This document shows, piece after piece, positions 18,309-26,008 of a DNA stretch of 64,000 bases. The notes beneath the pieces are model-generated. The model saw only the letters and a list, made by a program, of their open reading frames with translations. It did not search any database and was not told where the DNA came from. The first letter of the stretch is position 1. The number at the start of each line of letters is the position of its first letter. Both the position numbers and the translations under genes were made by a program. Location: NCBI GenBank assembly GCA_012522805.1, contig JAAYJS010000023.1, positions 57,976 to 121,975 on the forward strand. Reading direction: 5' to 3'. Origin of the DNA: Eubacteriaceae bacterium (GTDB taxonomy: Bacteria; Bacillota; Clostridia; Eubacteriales; Eubacteriaceae).

Positions 18309-18584
18309 CTAAAAAATAGTGTTGATCATTAGGATGTACAAGGGCTGCACAAGGATTCTGATCACAGCTATGACAGCTATGGGGGAAAAGTCCAGGGTAC
18401 CTACAACGAGGAATTTTCTAAAAGGTGCTAAAAGAGGATCGGTCATTTTAGCAATCCAAGACCCGAACTTAGATCGTCTTAAATCCGGGACCCAACTCAT
18501 CAGCACATTGATAATGACCATATAAGTAACAACTCTAAAAAAGATATCTCCTGCTACTAAGAGTGTTCCCTTTAAAGATGACAT
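18309..18584 (-). CDS. ylmG: YggT/YlmG family membrane protein
   Basis: The 91-residue protein has two hydrophobic segments flanking the conserved loop 'MSWVPDLRRSKFGSWIAKMTDPLLAPFRKFL', the YggT signature. It belongs to the sepF cluster; homologues affect division-septum or nucleoid placement, but the mechanism is not settled. It starts 2 bp after sepF. Confidence 0.88.
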   Translation of the reverse strand: MSSLKGTLLVAGDIFFRVVTYMVIINVLMSWVPDLRRSKFGSWIAKMTDPLLAPFRKFLVVGTLDFSPIAVIAVIRILVQPLYILMINTIF

Positions 18585-18586
18585 AC

Positions 18587-19036
18587 TCAGTCTTCATCCC
18601 ATTCCAGAATCGGTGTAGCAAAATCGGTGGAAGTGTCCATTTCAGTCGATACGAAAACTCTTCTGGGTGCTAAAATAAAAACGTTATCCGCAATTTTGTT
18701 GATGGTACCATCCAATGCGAAAACAGCGCCGTTTAAAAAATCGAAAATTTTGCGTGCTTGTGCCAAGTCTGTATTTTTCAAATTAACCACTACGGTAATA
18801 TTGTCTCGTATTTTGCGTACAATTCCCGGAGCATCGTCAAAAGAAGAGGGTTCTAAAACCAAAACCTCCGGACCATCAGCTTTAACCTGAGGTTGTTTTT
18901 TTGGTGCTCTCGAAGAAAAAACGCCTCTTGGTTCTTCTTCCATTTGCATCTCATCTTCATCATAAAGATCCATATCATCGTCTTCGAAATTTTCGTCTTC
19001 GTCGCTCAATCCCAAAAATTTTGTGATTTTGTTCAT
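18587..19036 (-). CDS. sepF: Cell division protein SepF
   Basis: SepF tethers FtsZ filaments to the membrane. An N-terminal amphipathic start (MNKITKFLGL), an acidic linker and the C-terminal SepF fold ('PGIVRKIRDNITVVVNLKNTDLAQARKIFDFLNGAVFALDGTINKIADNVFILAP') are all present in 149 residues. The gene overlaps yggS by 4 bp. Confidence 0.95.
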   Translation of the reverse strand: MNKITKFLGLSDEDENFEDDDMDLYDEDEMQMEEEPRGVFSSRAPKKQPQVKADGPEVLVLEPSSFDDAPGIVRKIRDNITVVVNLKNTDLAQARKIFDFLNGAVFALDGTINKIADNVFILAPRRVFVSTEMDTSTDFATPILEWDED

Positions 19037-19692
19037 TTCTCTTCTCCTGTAAATAATTTTGTACCTATTCGAACAGCTGTCGATCCTTCTTCTACAGCAA
19101 TGGCATAATCGTTGGACATACCCATGGACAATGTATCCATTGCTATATTCTTTAAGTCATAATCACTGATTATTCTATCATAGATTTCTTTTAGTTTCCT
19201 AAATACTTCTCTCTGTACGGCCGTATCCGTCGTATGGGGTGCCATGGCCATGACACCTTTTAATACAACGTGATCGCAGGTTTTAAGGACTGCCATCACT
19301 TCAGAGAGGTCTTCAGTAGAAAAACCATATTTTTGCGGTTCTTTTGCGATGTTAAATTGAATGAGGATCGCCGTGACGACTTCTGCTTTTGCACTTTCCT
19401 GATCAATTTTTCTTAAAAGCCGCAAAGAATCGACGGAGTGAATTAAGTGAACCCGTCCAACCAAATCTTTAACTTTATTGCGCTGAAGGTGTCCTACAAA
19501 ATGCCAACGGACCGATGGGCTAAAACGAGACATTTTAGCCGTTAATTCCTGCACTCTGTTTTCTCCTAAATCCAACACCCCCGCATCGATGACCTCTTGG
19601 ATTTCTTCATCCTTGCGGTACTTGGTAATAGCGATGAGCTTTGTGCTATCCGGCAATGTTTTGAGGACATTTCCAATGTTGTCTTTTATCAT
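19033..19692 (-). CDS. yggS: YggS/YlmE pyridoxal phosphate homeostasis protein
   Basis: The PLP-binding TIM-barrel protein balances free pyridoxal phosphate. The PLP-lysine region is 'LIAITKYRKDEEI', followed by 'DLGENRVQEL', 'WHFVGHLQRNKVKDLV' and the closing 'LSMGMSNDYAIAVEEGSTAVRIGTKLF'. Length is 219. It overlaps sepF by 4 bp as in other ylmE-H clusters. Confidence 0.94.
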   Translation of the reverse strand: MIKDNIGNVLKTLPDSTKLIAITKYRKDEEIQEVIDAGVLDLGENRVQELTAKMSRFSPSVRWHFVGHLQRNKVKDLVGRVHLIHSVDSLRLLRKIDQESAKAEVVTAILIQFNIAKEPQKYGFSTEDLSEVMAVLKTCDHVVLKGVMAMAPHTTDTAVQREVFRKLKEIYDRIISDYDLKNIAMDTLSMGMSNDYAIAVEEGSTAVRIGTKLFTGEEK

Positions 19693-19700
19693 TTTATCTC

Positions 19701-20957
19701 CTATGGATATACTTTGATGACCATACCGGGACTGAGCTTGCGGTTGAGTTCCGAGTCCAAGCTTAAGATCGCTTTGCCTTGAAGGGTTGTTTTAACCTCT
19801 ACTTCATAGGATTCGGGAAAGGTTCCCTTTTCTAAAACTTGAACGTAGGTTTTGTTATCTCTTTTGTCAATACAACTTTGCGGCAAAATATAAGCATCTT
19901 CTTTTTCCAAATAAATGTCCGGTTGAATCATAATTTCTTTTGCAAACACGTTTACATAGTCTTTAATGAGAAGAACGACAATCTTCTCGTCATTTTCATT
20001 TTCTTCGTTCTCTAGCACATCTACAAAGTAAGCGGAATAATCGTAATGATCGGTGGAGAAGCTGATGGTGGGATAATCCCTTAAATAATCGACACGACGT
20101 ACTAGAAAATGATAATAGTCGGATCGGGTTTTGATCTCGTAATCCGCGCTGTGCTGATTTTTTAATGCTTTCATTTCGGCCTCACCGGAAATAATACCGT
20201 CACCGGGCATGGCAAAAGCCGCAAAGATGTGATCGTTGTTGACTACCTTGAGAGCCGTTTCGTCTTGGCGTTCGATTTTACTGGCGTTTTCTAAAAACGA
20301 CGTGTTGATAAAAGGCAGCGCCGATTGAGAAACGACCTTTTCCATGTTGTTTAAAGTGGAAAACACATAGCCGGAAGACGGCAAGTGCAGACCGCTCAAG
20401 GTAATGTTTCTGGTTTGATCCCCTTGCAATTCGGTGTAAATCTTTTTCTTTTCTTTTAAAGTTTTTTCATCACTTCCCATAAATTGCACGGAGTTGACCA
20501 AAAATATTTTTCTATCCCTTTCCTCTTGTCCAAATTGCGTTTTGACCTTGGCCATACCCACATAATTGGTTTTGATCTCGTCGATGATCGACGGCCAATT
20601 TTCAAAATATTTTTCGTTGATGGTCTGGTCGATGGTGCCGATTTGCTCTGAGAGGAAGTTCTGATCCAAGGTCATGGGCTCCTTGGTGAGTTTTAAATAA
20701 CCGTTACTCTTTTGCCCTTCCTCGATGGCCAAGTCATCGATGGAGAAATCTTGCAATTTGACATACCCGATGTCCTTAAACAAAAAGAAATGGGTATTGT
20801 ATGTATTGGTGTAGACATTCTTCTCCAGAATAATCTCTTTGTTTTTTTGCATGACCCAAAAAATAACAACAATGAGAATAAAAAAAAGAACGCCGCCAAT
20901 AATTCTCTTTTTCCGTTTATTGGCACGTCTTCTCTTTTCTCTTTCTATATATCCCAT
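19701..20957 (-). CDS. HlyD-like membrane-anchored protein
   Basis: The 418-residue product has a very basic N-terminus (REKRRRANKRKKR), one membrane span (GGVLFFILIVVIFWVMQ) and a long outside region ending in beta-strand-rich sequence ('VQVLEKGTFPESYEVEVKTTLQGKAILSLDSELNRKLSPGMVIKVYP') like the barrel of HlyD/RND adaptor proteins. Proteins of this shape often precede yggS-sepF in clostridia. No transporter genes are near, so an envelope role linked to division is possible but unproven. The start at 20957 follows AGGTGA; the longer track start runs into the tRNA. Confidence 0.6.
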   Translation of the reverse strand: MGYIEREKRRRANKRKKRIIGGVLFFILIVVIFWVMQKNKEIILEKNVYTNTYNTHFFLFKDIGYVKLQDFSIDDLAIEEGQKSNGYLKLTKEPMTLDQNFLSEQIGTIDQTINEKYFENWPSIIDEIKTNYVGMAKVKTQFGQEERDRKIFLVNSVQFMGSDEKTLKEKKKIYTELQGDQTRNITLSGLHLPSSGYVFSTLNNMEKVVSQSALPFINTSFLENASKIERQDETALKVVNNDHIFAAFAMPGDGIISGEAEMKALKNQHSADYEIKTRSDYYHFLVRRVDYLRDYPTISFSTDHYDYSAYFVDVLENEENENDEKIVVLLIKDYVNVFAKEIMIQPDIYLEKEDAYILPQSCIDKRDNKTYVQVLEKGTFPESYEVEVKTTLQGKAILSLDSELNRKLSPGMVIKVYP

Positions 20958-20981
20958 AAAATTTTCACCTAAAATAAAAAA

Positions 20982-21058
20982 TGGTCTGAGTGAGAGGATT
21001 CGAACCTCCGGCCTCGTGAACCCCATTCACGCGCGCTACCAAACTGTGCTACACCCAG
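20982..21058 (-). tRNA. tRNA-Pro (GGG)
   Basis: The 77 nt minus-strand sequence folds into a full cloverleaf: acceptor CTGGGTG/CACTCAG, anticodon stem CGTGA/TCACG with loop ATGGGGT (anticodon GGG), T arm GGAGG-TTCGAAT-CCTCT, and an encoded CCA end. The 5' C is typical of tRNA-Pro. Confidence 0.93.
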
Positions 21059-21158
21059 ACATTGTACCTATTATAAGCTGAATCGTTTTAAATTTCAAGG
21101 GCACTTTAAATTTTTCTGATTAAATTTAGGTTTTCCTTAACTTTACTCAGTATCCATG

Positions 21159-21198
21159 AGCCTTTAACGCTTTTAGTTTTCTAAAAGCGTTAAAGGCT
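21159..21198 (-). repeat. Perfect 18 bp inverted repeat across the rseC stop
   Basis: AGCCTTTAACGCTTTTAG, a 4 nt loop and its exact complement span the last codons and stop of the rseC-like gene. There is no T-tract after it, so it is not a standard intrinsic terminator; an mRNA 3'-stabilising or attenuating role is possible. Confidence 0.7.
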
Positions 21199-21628
21199 GT
21201 GCTTCTGTTTCTGAAATAATTTGAGTGATCTTCGCATGATGATTGAGATGGATCATTTTTCTTTTATCTAGAAAATGAATGCCGACATAAGCGATCACAA
21301 TCATGGCAATGCCGGTAAAAAACGGAATCAACTCGTTATTCCATTCCTGCGAAACGTTGAGTAAATAACCAATATAAATGCCCAGCATAAACATCACAAA
21401 GGGTAGTCCGTAGCCAATTAAGGTCGCTTTGAAAGCATTGGCAAATTCCACATCTAACATGACGGTATCCCCTTCCCTTGCCTGAAGGGGATTGTCTGCA
21501 ATGATTTCCATAGCTAAGCGCTTGCTACCCAATTGACATGCCCCGCAGCTACCGCAGGCGGCATGTCTTTTAATTTCTACACGGGCTTTATCTTGGAGAT
21601 TTTTTTTTACAATTCCAATCTCTTTCAT
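21173..21628 (-). CDS. RseC/MucC family membrane protein
   Basis: The 151-residue protein has a cysteine motif 'CGSCGACQLGSK' near residue 25 and two membrane spans (ATLIGYGLPFVMFMLGIYIGYLL and FFTGIAMIVIAYVGIHFL), the SoxR-reducing/RseC architecture. In anaerobes these proteins are thought to work with Rnf-type electron-transfer systems. It lies one base after aspS, so the two are cotranscribed. Confidence 0.85.
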   Translation of the reverse strand: MKEIGIVKKNLQDKARVEIKRHAACGSCGACQLGSKRLAMEIIADNPLQAREGDTVMLDVEFANAFKATLIGYGLPFVMFMLGIYIGYLLNVSQEWNNELIPFFTGIAMIVIAYVGIHFLDKRKMIHLNHHAKITQIISETEAQPLTLLEN

Positions 21629-21629
21629 A

Positions 21630-23402
21630 CTAGATCTCGTCTATGGAAATGCCCAAATCGATCAGTTGATCGAGTTCTGCGTTGGCCGGCGCATCGGACA
21701 TCAAGCAACTGTGATTTTGTGTTTTCGGAAAAGCGATGACGTCGCGAATGTTATCGATACCCATCAGCATCATGATCAGGCGATCAAATCCGAAGGCAAT
21801 ACCGCCGTGGGGTGGTGTGCCGTACTTTAAGGCTTCCAACAAGAAACCGAATTGATTCCAAGCGGATTCCGTGCTGAACCCAAGGGCTTTAAACATTCTT
21901 TCTTGAATATCCTGGTTGTGAATACGAATGGAGCCTCCGCCCAATTCGACGCCGTTAACGACCACGTCATAAGCGTCGGCGTGTACGGCTTTAGGATCGG
22001 TTTCCAACAAGGGCAAGTCCTTCTCTAAGGGAGATGTGAAGGGATGGTGCATGGCTGTAAAGCGTCCGGATTCCTTATCGTACTCCAACAAGGGGAAATC
22101 CACTACCCATAAAAATTTAAAATCGTCTCCCAGATCCAATTCCAATTGATCCGCCAATTCCAATCGCAATTGTCCCAATGCGGTGCAGACAATCTCGTCG
22201 GTATCCGCAACGATAAAGATCAAATCGCCGGATTCTGCCGACATTCTTTCGATGATGGCGGTTTTCTCTTCTTCAGAAATAAATTTTAAAATAGGCGATT
22301 TCGTTTCACCATCGGTAACATCAATCCACGCCAAGCCCTTAGCTTTGTAAATCTTCGCAAAGCTTTCCAACTTTTTCAAGGCTCTATTGCTCAATTGGCC
22401 TTGGGCCCCTTTGGCGTTGATGGCGCGCACCTTGCCACCCTTGCTGACGGCGGAGGCAAAAACATTGAAATCGGAATTTTCTACTATGTCGGACAAGTCC
22501 ACCAATTCCATGTCAAAGCGTAAGTCCGGCTTGTCGGAGCCGTAACGGGCCATGGCTTCTTGGTAGGTCATGCGTTGGAAGGGTGTTTCCAATTCGATTC
22601 CTTTAATCTCTTTGAAGATTTCGGACAACATGCCTTCCATAATGGGAATGATGTCTTCCTTTGTAACAAAGGACATTTCCATATCGATTTGTGTAAACTC
22701 CGGCTGTCTGTCTTGTCTTAAGTCCTCGTCTCTAAAACATTTGACGATTTGATAGTAGCGGTCCATTCCCGCCACCATGAGAATTTGTTTAAACAATTGC
22801 GGGCTTTGGGGTAACCCGAAAAATTTGCCTTTTTGCACTCTGGAGGGCACTAAAAAGTCCCTGGCACCTTCCGGTGTGGGTTTGGCCAGCATGGGGGTTT
22901 CAATTTCACAGAAACCATTTTTCTCCAAATATTTTCTGACGATAGAGGCGGTTTTGGCCCTGGTCATGAGTACTTGTTGATTTCTCGGTTTCCTTAAATC
23001 TAAATAACGGTATTTTAAACGTGCGGTTTCGTTGGCGTGGTCCGTATCTTCAATATAAATTGGTGGGGTGTGGGCTGTATCCAAAATAGTGAGCGTATCG
23101 ACGATGACTTCTAGCTCCCCGGTCGCCATTTTAGGATTGATGTTTTCCTCTGCCCTCTTCACAACAGTGCCTTGGACAGACAGAACGAACTCATTTCGAA
23201 TTTTTTCGCCCTCTTTAAAGAGGTCTTCGCCGCTTTCTTCGTTAATTACCAATTGAATTTTACCGGAACGGTCTCTTAAATCAATAAAGATGACACCGCC
23301 CAAATCCCGTCGGGTATCGACCCAACCTGCCAGTTTTACTCTTTTTTCTACATCCTGTGGGGTTATGTTGCCGCACATGGTACTTCTAAAATGGGTTTGC
23401 AT
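21630..23402 (-). CDS. aspS: Aspartyl-tRNA synthetase
   Basis: This class II synthetase charges tRNA-Asp. The N-terminal OB-fold anticodon domain ('VKLAGWVDTRRDLGGVIFIDLRDRSG'), class II motif 2 ('FRDEDLRQDRQPEFTQIDMEMSF'), a bacterial GAD insert (about 290-420) and motif 3 ('GIAFGFDRLIMMLMG') are present in 590 residues. hisS, usually directly upstream in Firmicutes, is missing. Confidence 0.97.
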   Translation of the reverse strand: MQTHFRSTMCGNITPQDVEKRVKLAGWVDTRRDLGGVIFIDLRDRSGKIQLVINEESGEDLFKEGEKIRNEFVLSVQGTVVKRAEENINPKMATGELEVIVDTLTILDTAHTPPIYIEDTDHANETARLKYRYLDLRKPRNQQVLMTRAKTASIVRKYLEKNGFCEIETPMLAKPTPEGARDFLVPSRVQKGKFFGLPQSPQLFKQILMVAGMDRYYQIVKCFRDEDLRQDRQPEFTQIDMEMSFVTKEDIIPIMEGMLSEIFKEIKGIELETPFQRMTYQEAMARYGSDKPDLRFDMELVDLSDIVENSDFNVFASAVSKGGKVRAINAKGAQGQLSNRALKKLESFAKIYKAKGLAWIDVTDGETKSPILKFISEEEKTAIIERMSAESGDLIFIVADTDEIVCTALGQLRLELADQLELDLGDDFKFLWVVDFPLLEYDKESGRFTAMHHPFTSPLEKDLPLLETDPKAVHADAYDVVVNGVELGGGSIRIHNQDIQERMFKALGFSTESAWNQFGFLLEALKYGTPPHGGIAFGFDRLIMMLMGIDNIRDVIAFPKTQNHSCLMSDAPANAELDQLIDLGISIDEI

Positions 23403-23479
23403 TGATTCTCCTTATTAAACGTCGGTTGCCTTGATGGCTCTCTGCCAAAAAACAAAAGCGTTGGTAATCGTCCAGTTTG

Positions 23480-24916
23480 TTATTTTAAATAGAGACGGTA
23501 ACTCTCGCTTTTCTTAGCGAGAATTTCGTCATAGTGTTCGTTGTAAGTTTTGACATCCTTGGCGGTAAAAACCCGGTAGTATTGATCCCTGTCGGGGTGA
23601 TATAATTTCCCGGAAGAACCGGCACCAATACCGATGATGCTTTGTTTTTCAGCCATCATCAAAATATTATAAAGCCCTTCTTTCCCGGGCAAAGTGTAGC
23701 CGATGTTTTCACCATTGCCTACGGTATATTTTTGTCGATATAAATAATAAGGAAGATAACCGCTTCTGTCAAGGTGTGCCATCACTTTTTTATGAAAGGT
23801 TTCTCCATAACCTTCTCCCACATCGACACCCAATTCATCTTTCATACGAGACCCTTTTTTAAGGGACAAGCAATGAATCGTAATGTTTTCAGGTCCCATT
23901 TCTAAAACTCGATTCAAAGAGAACATAAAATCCTCGGGGGTTTCCTTGGAGAGACCTAAAATTAAATCCATATTGATGGCGTGAAAGCCCGCTTCTTTTA
24001 ATCGTCCATAGCAGTTTTCAATAGCTTGTATGGAGTCGTGCCGCCCGATGTGACGCAGGGTTTTTTCGTTCATGGATTGAGGGTTTAAGCATATCCTGTC
24101 AATCCCATAGGCCTTAAGAAGGTGCACCTTATCCTCGGTGGTGGTCTCCGACCTGCCGGATTCAAAGGTATACTCACGAAGAGCCGATAAATCAAAGGCC
24201 TGCCGGATCGTTTCCAATAATCTTTCAAGAGCTCTCACCGATAGGACCGATGGCGTTCCCCCACCGATATAAATCGTATCGATTTTTTTACCGGCTTTCT
24301 CTAAAAGGCTTCCTGTCCATTGAATCTCTTTGATTAAATTTTCAAGATACAGAGCTAAGTTCTTTCCCTTTTGGTCCACCACCGTGGAGATAAAGGAGCA
24401 ATAGGTGCACTTGCTCAGACACAAGGGAATGCCGATGTATAAGGACACCTTGTCGGGGTTTAAAGGATAGATTAAAGGCATTTCACGAAGTGCAAGGCCG
24501 GTCATTAAGTCGGCTTTTTCGCTTGAGCAATGAAAGTGCTCGCGAATTTTTTGAAGCGTTTCCGCCTCTGTATACCCTTTTCTTAAAAGTGCATGGGCAT
24601 GTTTAACGGGTTTGACACCTGTAAAAGCGCCCCATGCCAAGGGCTTATTCAAATACGCCGACATAAAATCATAAAGATAGAGTTTGATTTGTTGGTTTTG
24701 TTTTCGATCGCCACCGAAGGAGAAACACTGTTTTTTGCACAATTTCTCTCCATTAAAAGCTTTGATCTGTAATTTTGACTCTTGTACTTCTACCTGAATG
24801 TGATCTGCGTATGTCTCTGTATAACTGATGGGTAGTTCCGGCATCAGTTGCTGCATAATTTCAAAAAACAACCGGTTCGTTTCAGGACGGTTGCTTTGAA
24901 AACTCAGTTTGTCCAC
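23480..24916 (-). CDS. hemZ: HemZ-type radical SAM enzyme
   Basis: The 478-residue protein has an extra N-terminal domain before a HemN-like radical SAM core: 'LYIGIPLCLSKCTYCSF' (CX3CX2C), 'IYIGGGTPSVL' and 'ALREYTFESGRSET'. HemZ proteins are annotated as coproporphyrinogen dehydrogenases, but the native reaction in anaerobes is uncertain. Gene order dtd - hydrolase - hemZ is conserved in Firmicutes. Confidence 0.88.
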   Translation of the reverse strand: MDKLSFQSNRPETNRLFFEIMQQLMPELPISYTETYADHIQVEVQESKLQIKAFNGEKLCKKQCFSFGGDRKQNQQIKLYLYDFMSAYLNKPLAWGAFTGVKPVKHAHALLRKGYTEAETLQKIREHFHCSSEKADLMTGLALREMPLIYPLNPDKVSLYIGIPLCLSKCTYCSFISTVVDQKGKNLALYLENLIKEIQWTGSLLEKAGKKIDTIYIGGGTPSVLSVRALERLLETIRQAFDLSALREYTFESGRSETTTEDKVHLLKAYGIDRICLNPQSMNEKTLRHIGRHDSIQAIENCYGRLKEAGFHAINMDLILGLSKETPEDFMFSLNRVLEMGPENITIHCLSLKKGSRMKDELGVDVGEGYGETFHKKVMAHLDRSGYLPYYLYRQKYTVGNGENIGYTLPGKEGLYNILMMAEKQSIIGIGAGSSGKLYHPDRDQYYRVFTAKDVKTYNEHYDEILAKKSESYRLYLK

Positions 24917-25540
24917 TTATCGCCTCGCGATAAAGGGATTGGCTTTTCTTTCGTAACCGATGGTGGTATTCTCTCCGTGACCGGATAAAACCTTCGTTTC
25001 GTCGGGTAATTCCATCAATTTGTCCAAGGAGGACATCATGGTTGTATAAGAGCCACCGGGGAAATCCGTTCGACCGATGGAAGACCAAAACAAGGTGTCA
25101 CCCGAAAACAAGGTGTCGCCCGTTAAAAAACACACGGAACCGACAGTATGACCGGGGGTGTGCATCACCTTTAATGCATGACTGCCCACATTAATGACAT
25201 CCCCATCTTTAAAGGTATGCTCCGCGGGGTCAAAGGTTTTGCCGATGCCCATCATATTCGATAAGTTATGGGCTGCAGAGGTTAAACACGAAGCATCCTC
25301 TTCGTGGATGTACACCGCTGCGCCGGTTAAGGCTCGCGCCTCATCCAAACCCAGCAAGTGGTCGATATGCCCATGGGTTAAAATAATTTTGTTGACCTTT
25401 AAATGATTGTTGTTGATGATTTGTTCAACGCGTTGGTCGGGATAACCGGGATCGATGATTGCCGCCTCCTGAGAGGCTTCGTCCCAAATAATATAGCAAT
25501 TGGCCCCCATAGGGCCAACCATTAATTTTTCTATTCTCAT
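24917..25540 (-). CDS. Metallo-beta-lactamase fold hydrolase (glyoxalase II-like)
   Basis: The 207-residue protein has the di-metal motif 'THGHIDHLLG', a second His in 'MHTPGHTVGSVC', 'LFSGDTLF' and a C-terminal 'VLSGHGENTTIGYE'. These are the YqgX/glyoxalase II-like features. The exact substrate is unknown. It abuts hemZ with no gap. Confidence 0.88.
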   Translation of the reverse strand: MRIEKLMVGPMGANCYIIWDEASQEAAIIDPGYPDQRVEQIINNNHLKVNKIILTHGHIDHLLGLDEARALTGAAVYIHEEDASCLTSAAHNLSNMMGIGKTFDPAEHTFKDGDVINVGSHALKVMHTPGHTVGSVCFLTGDTLFSGDTLFWSSIGRTDFPGGSYTTMMSSLDKLMELPDETKVLSGHGENTTIGYERKANPFIARR

Positions 25541-25548
25541 GTCGTCTC

Positions 25549-26001
25549 CTAAAAAACTTTTTCGCTGTCCAAAAGCAACGTTACCGGCCCGTCGTTGTGA
25601 ATAGTCACTTGCATTTCGGCTTGAAATTCGCCGGTGGCAATTTTTTTGACGGGGCTTTCTTGAACCATCCGAACAAATTGATCGTATAATTTCTCCGCAT
25701 CCTCAACGGAGCCACCTCTGGAAAATCCGGGACGTCTGCCCTTTCTGCAATCGCCATAAAGGGTAAATTGAGAAATGACTAACAATTCGCCGCCAACATC
25801 TAAAAGGGATAAGTTCATTTTTCCGTTTTCATCTTCAAAAATCCGCAAGTGGATGGTTTTGTTGATGATATACTCACAATCTTGAAGGGTATCGTCTTCT
25901 TTAATTCCTAAAAACAACGTAATGCCGGGACCGATAGCGCCAATCTCTTGACCGTCTACCGATACGGACGAAGAGGATACTCTTTGAATTACTGCTCTCA
26001 T
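25549..26001 (-). CDS. dtd: D-aminoacyl-tRNA deacylase
   Basis: The 150-residue enzyme removes D-amino acids and glycine mischarged on tRNA. Signatures 'MRAVIQRVSSSSVSVDG', 'SQFTLYGDCRKGRRPGF' (active-site Thr) and the closing 'NDGPVTLLLDS' (a cross-subunit Gly-Pro motif region) are present. It follows relA by 7 bp, a common pairing. Confidence 0.95.
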   Translation of the reverse strand: MRAVIQRVSSSSVSVDGQEIGAIGPGITLFLGIKEDDTLQDCEYIINKTIHLRIFEDENGKMNLSLLDVGGELLVISQFTLYGDCRKGRRPGFSRGGSVEDAEKLYDQFVRMVQESPVKKIATGEFQAEMQVTIHNDGPVTLLLDSEKVF

Positions 26002-26008
26002 AACACTC

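Noticed and set aside
23403-23479. Remnant of hisS between hemZ and aspS
   Set aside because: The 77 bp spacer shows no reading frame with similarity to histidyl-tRNA synthetase.
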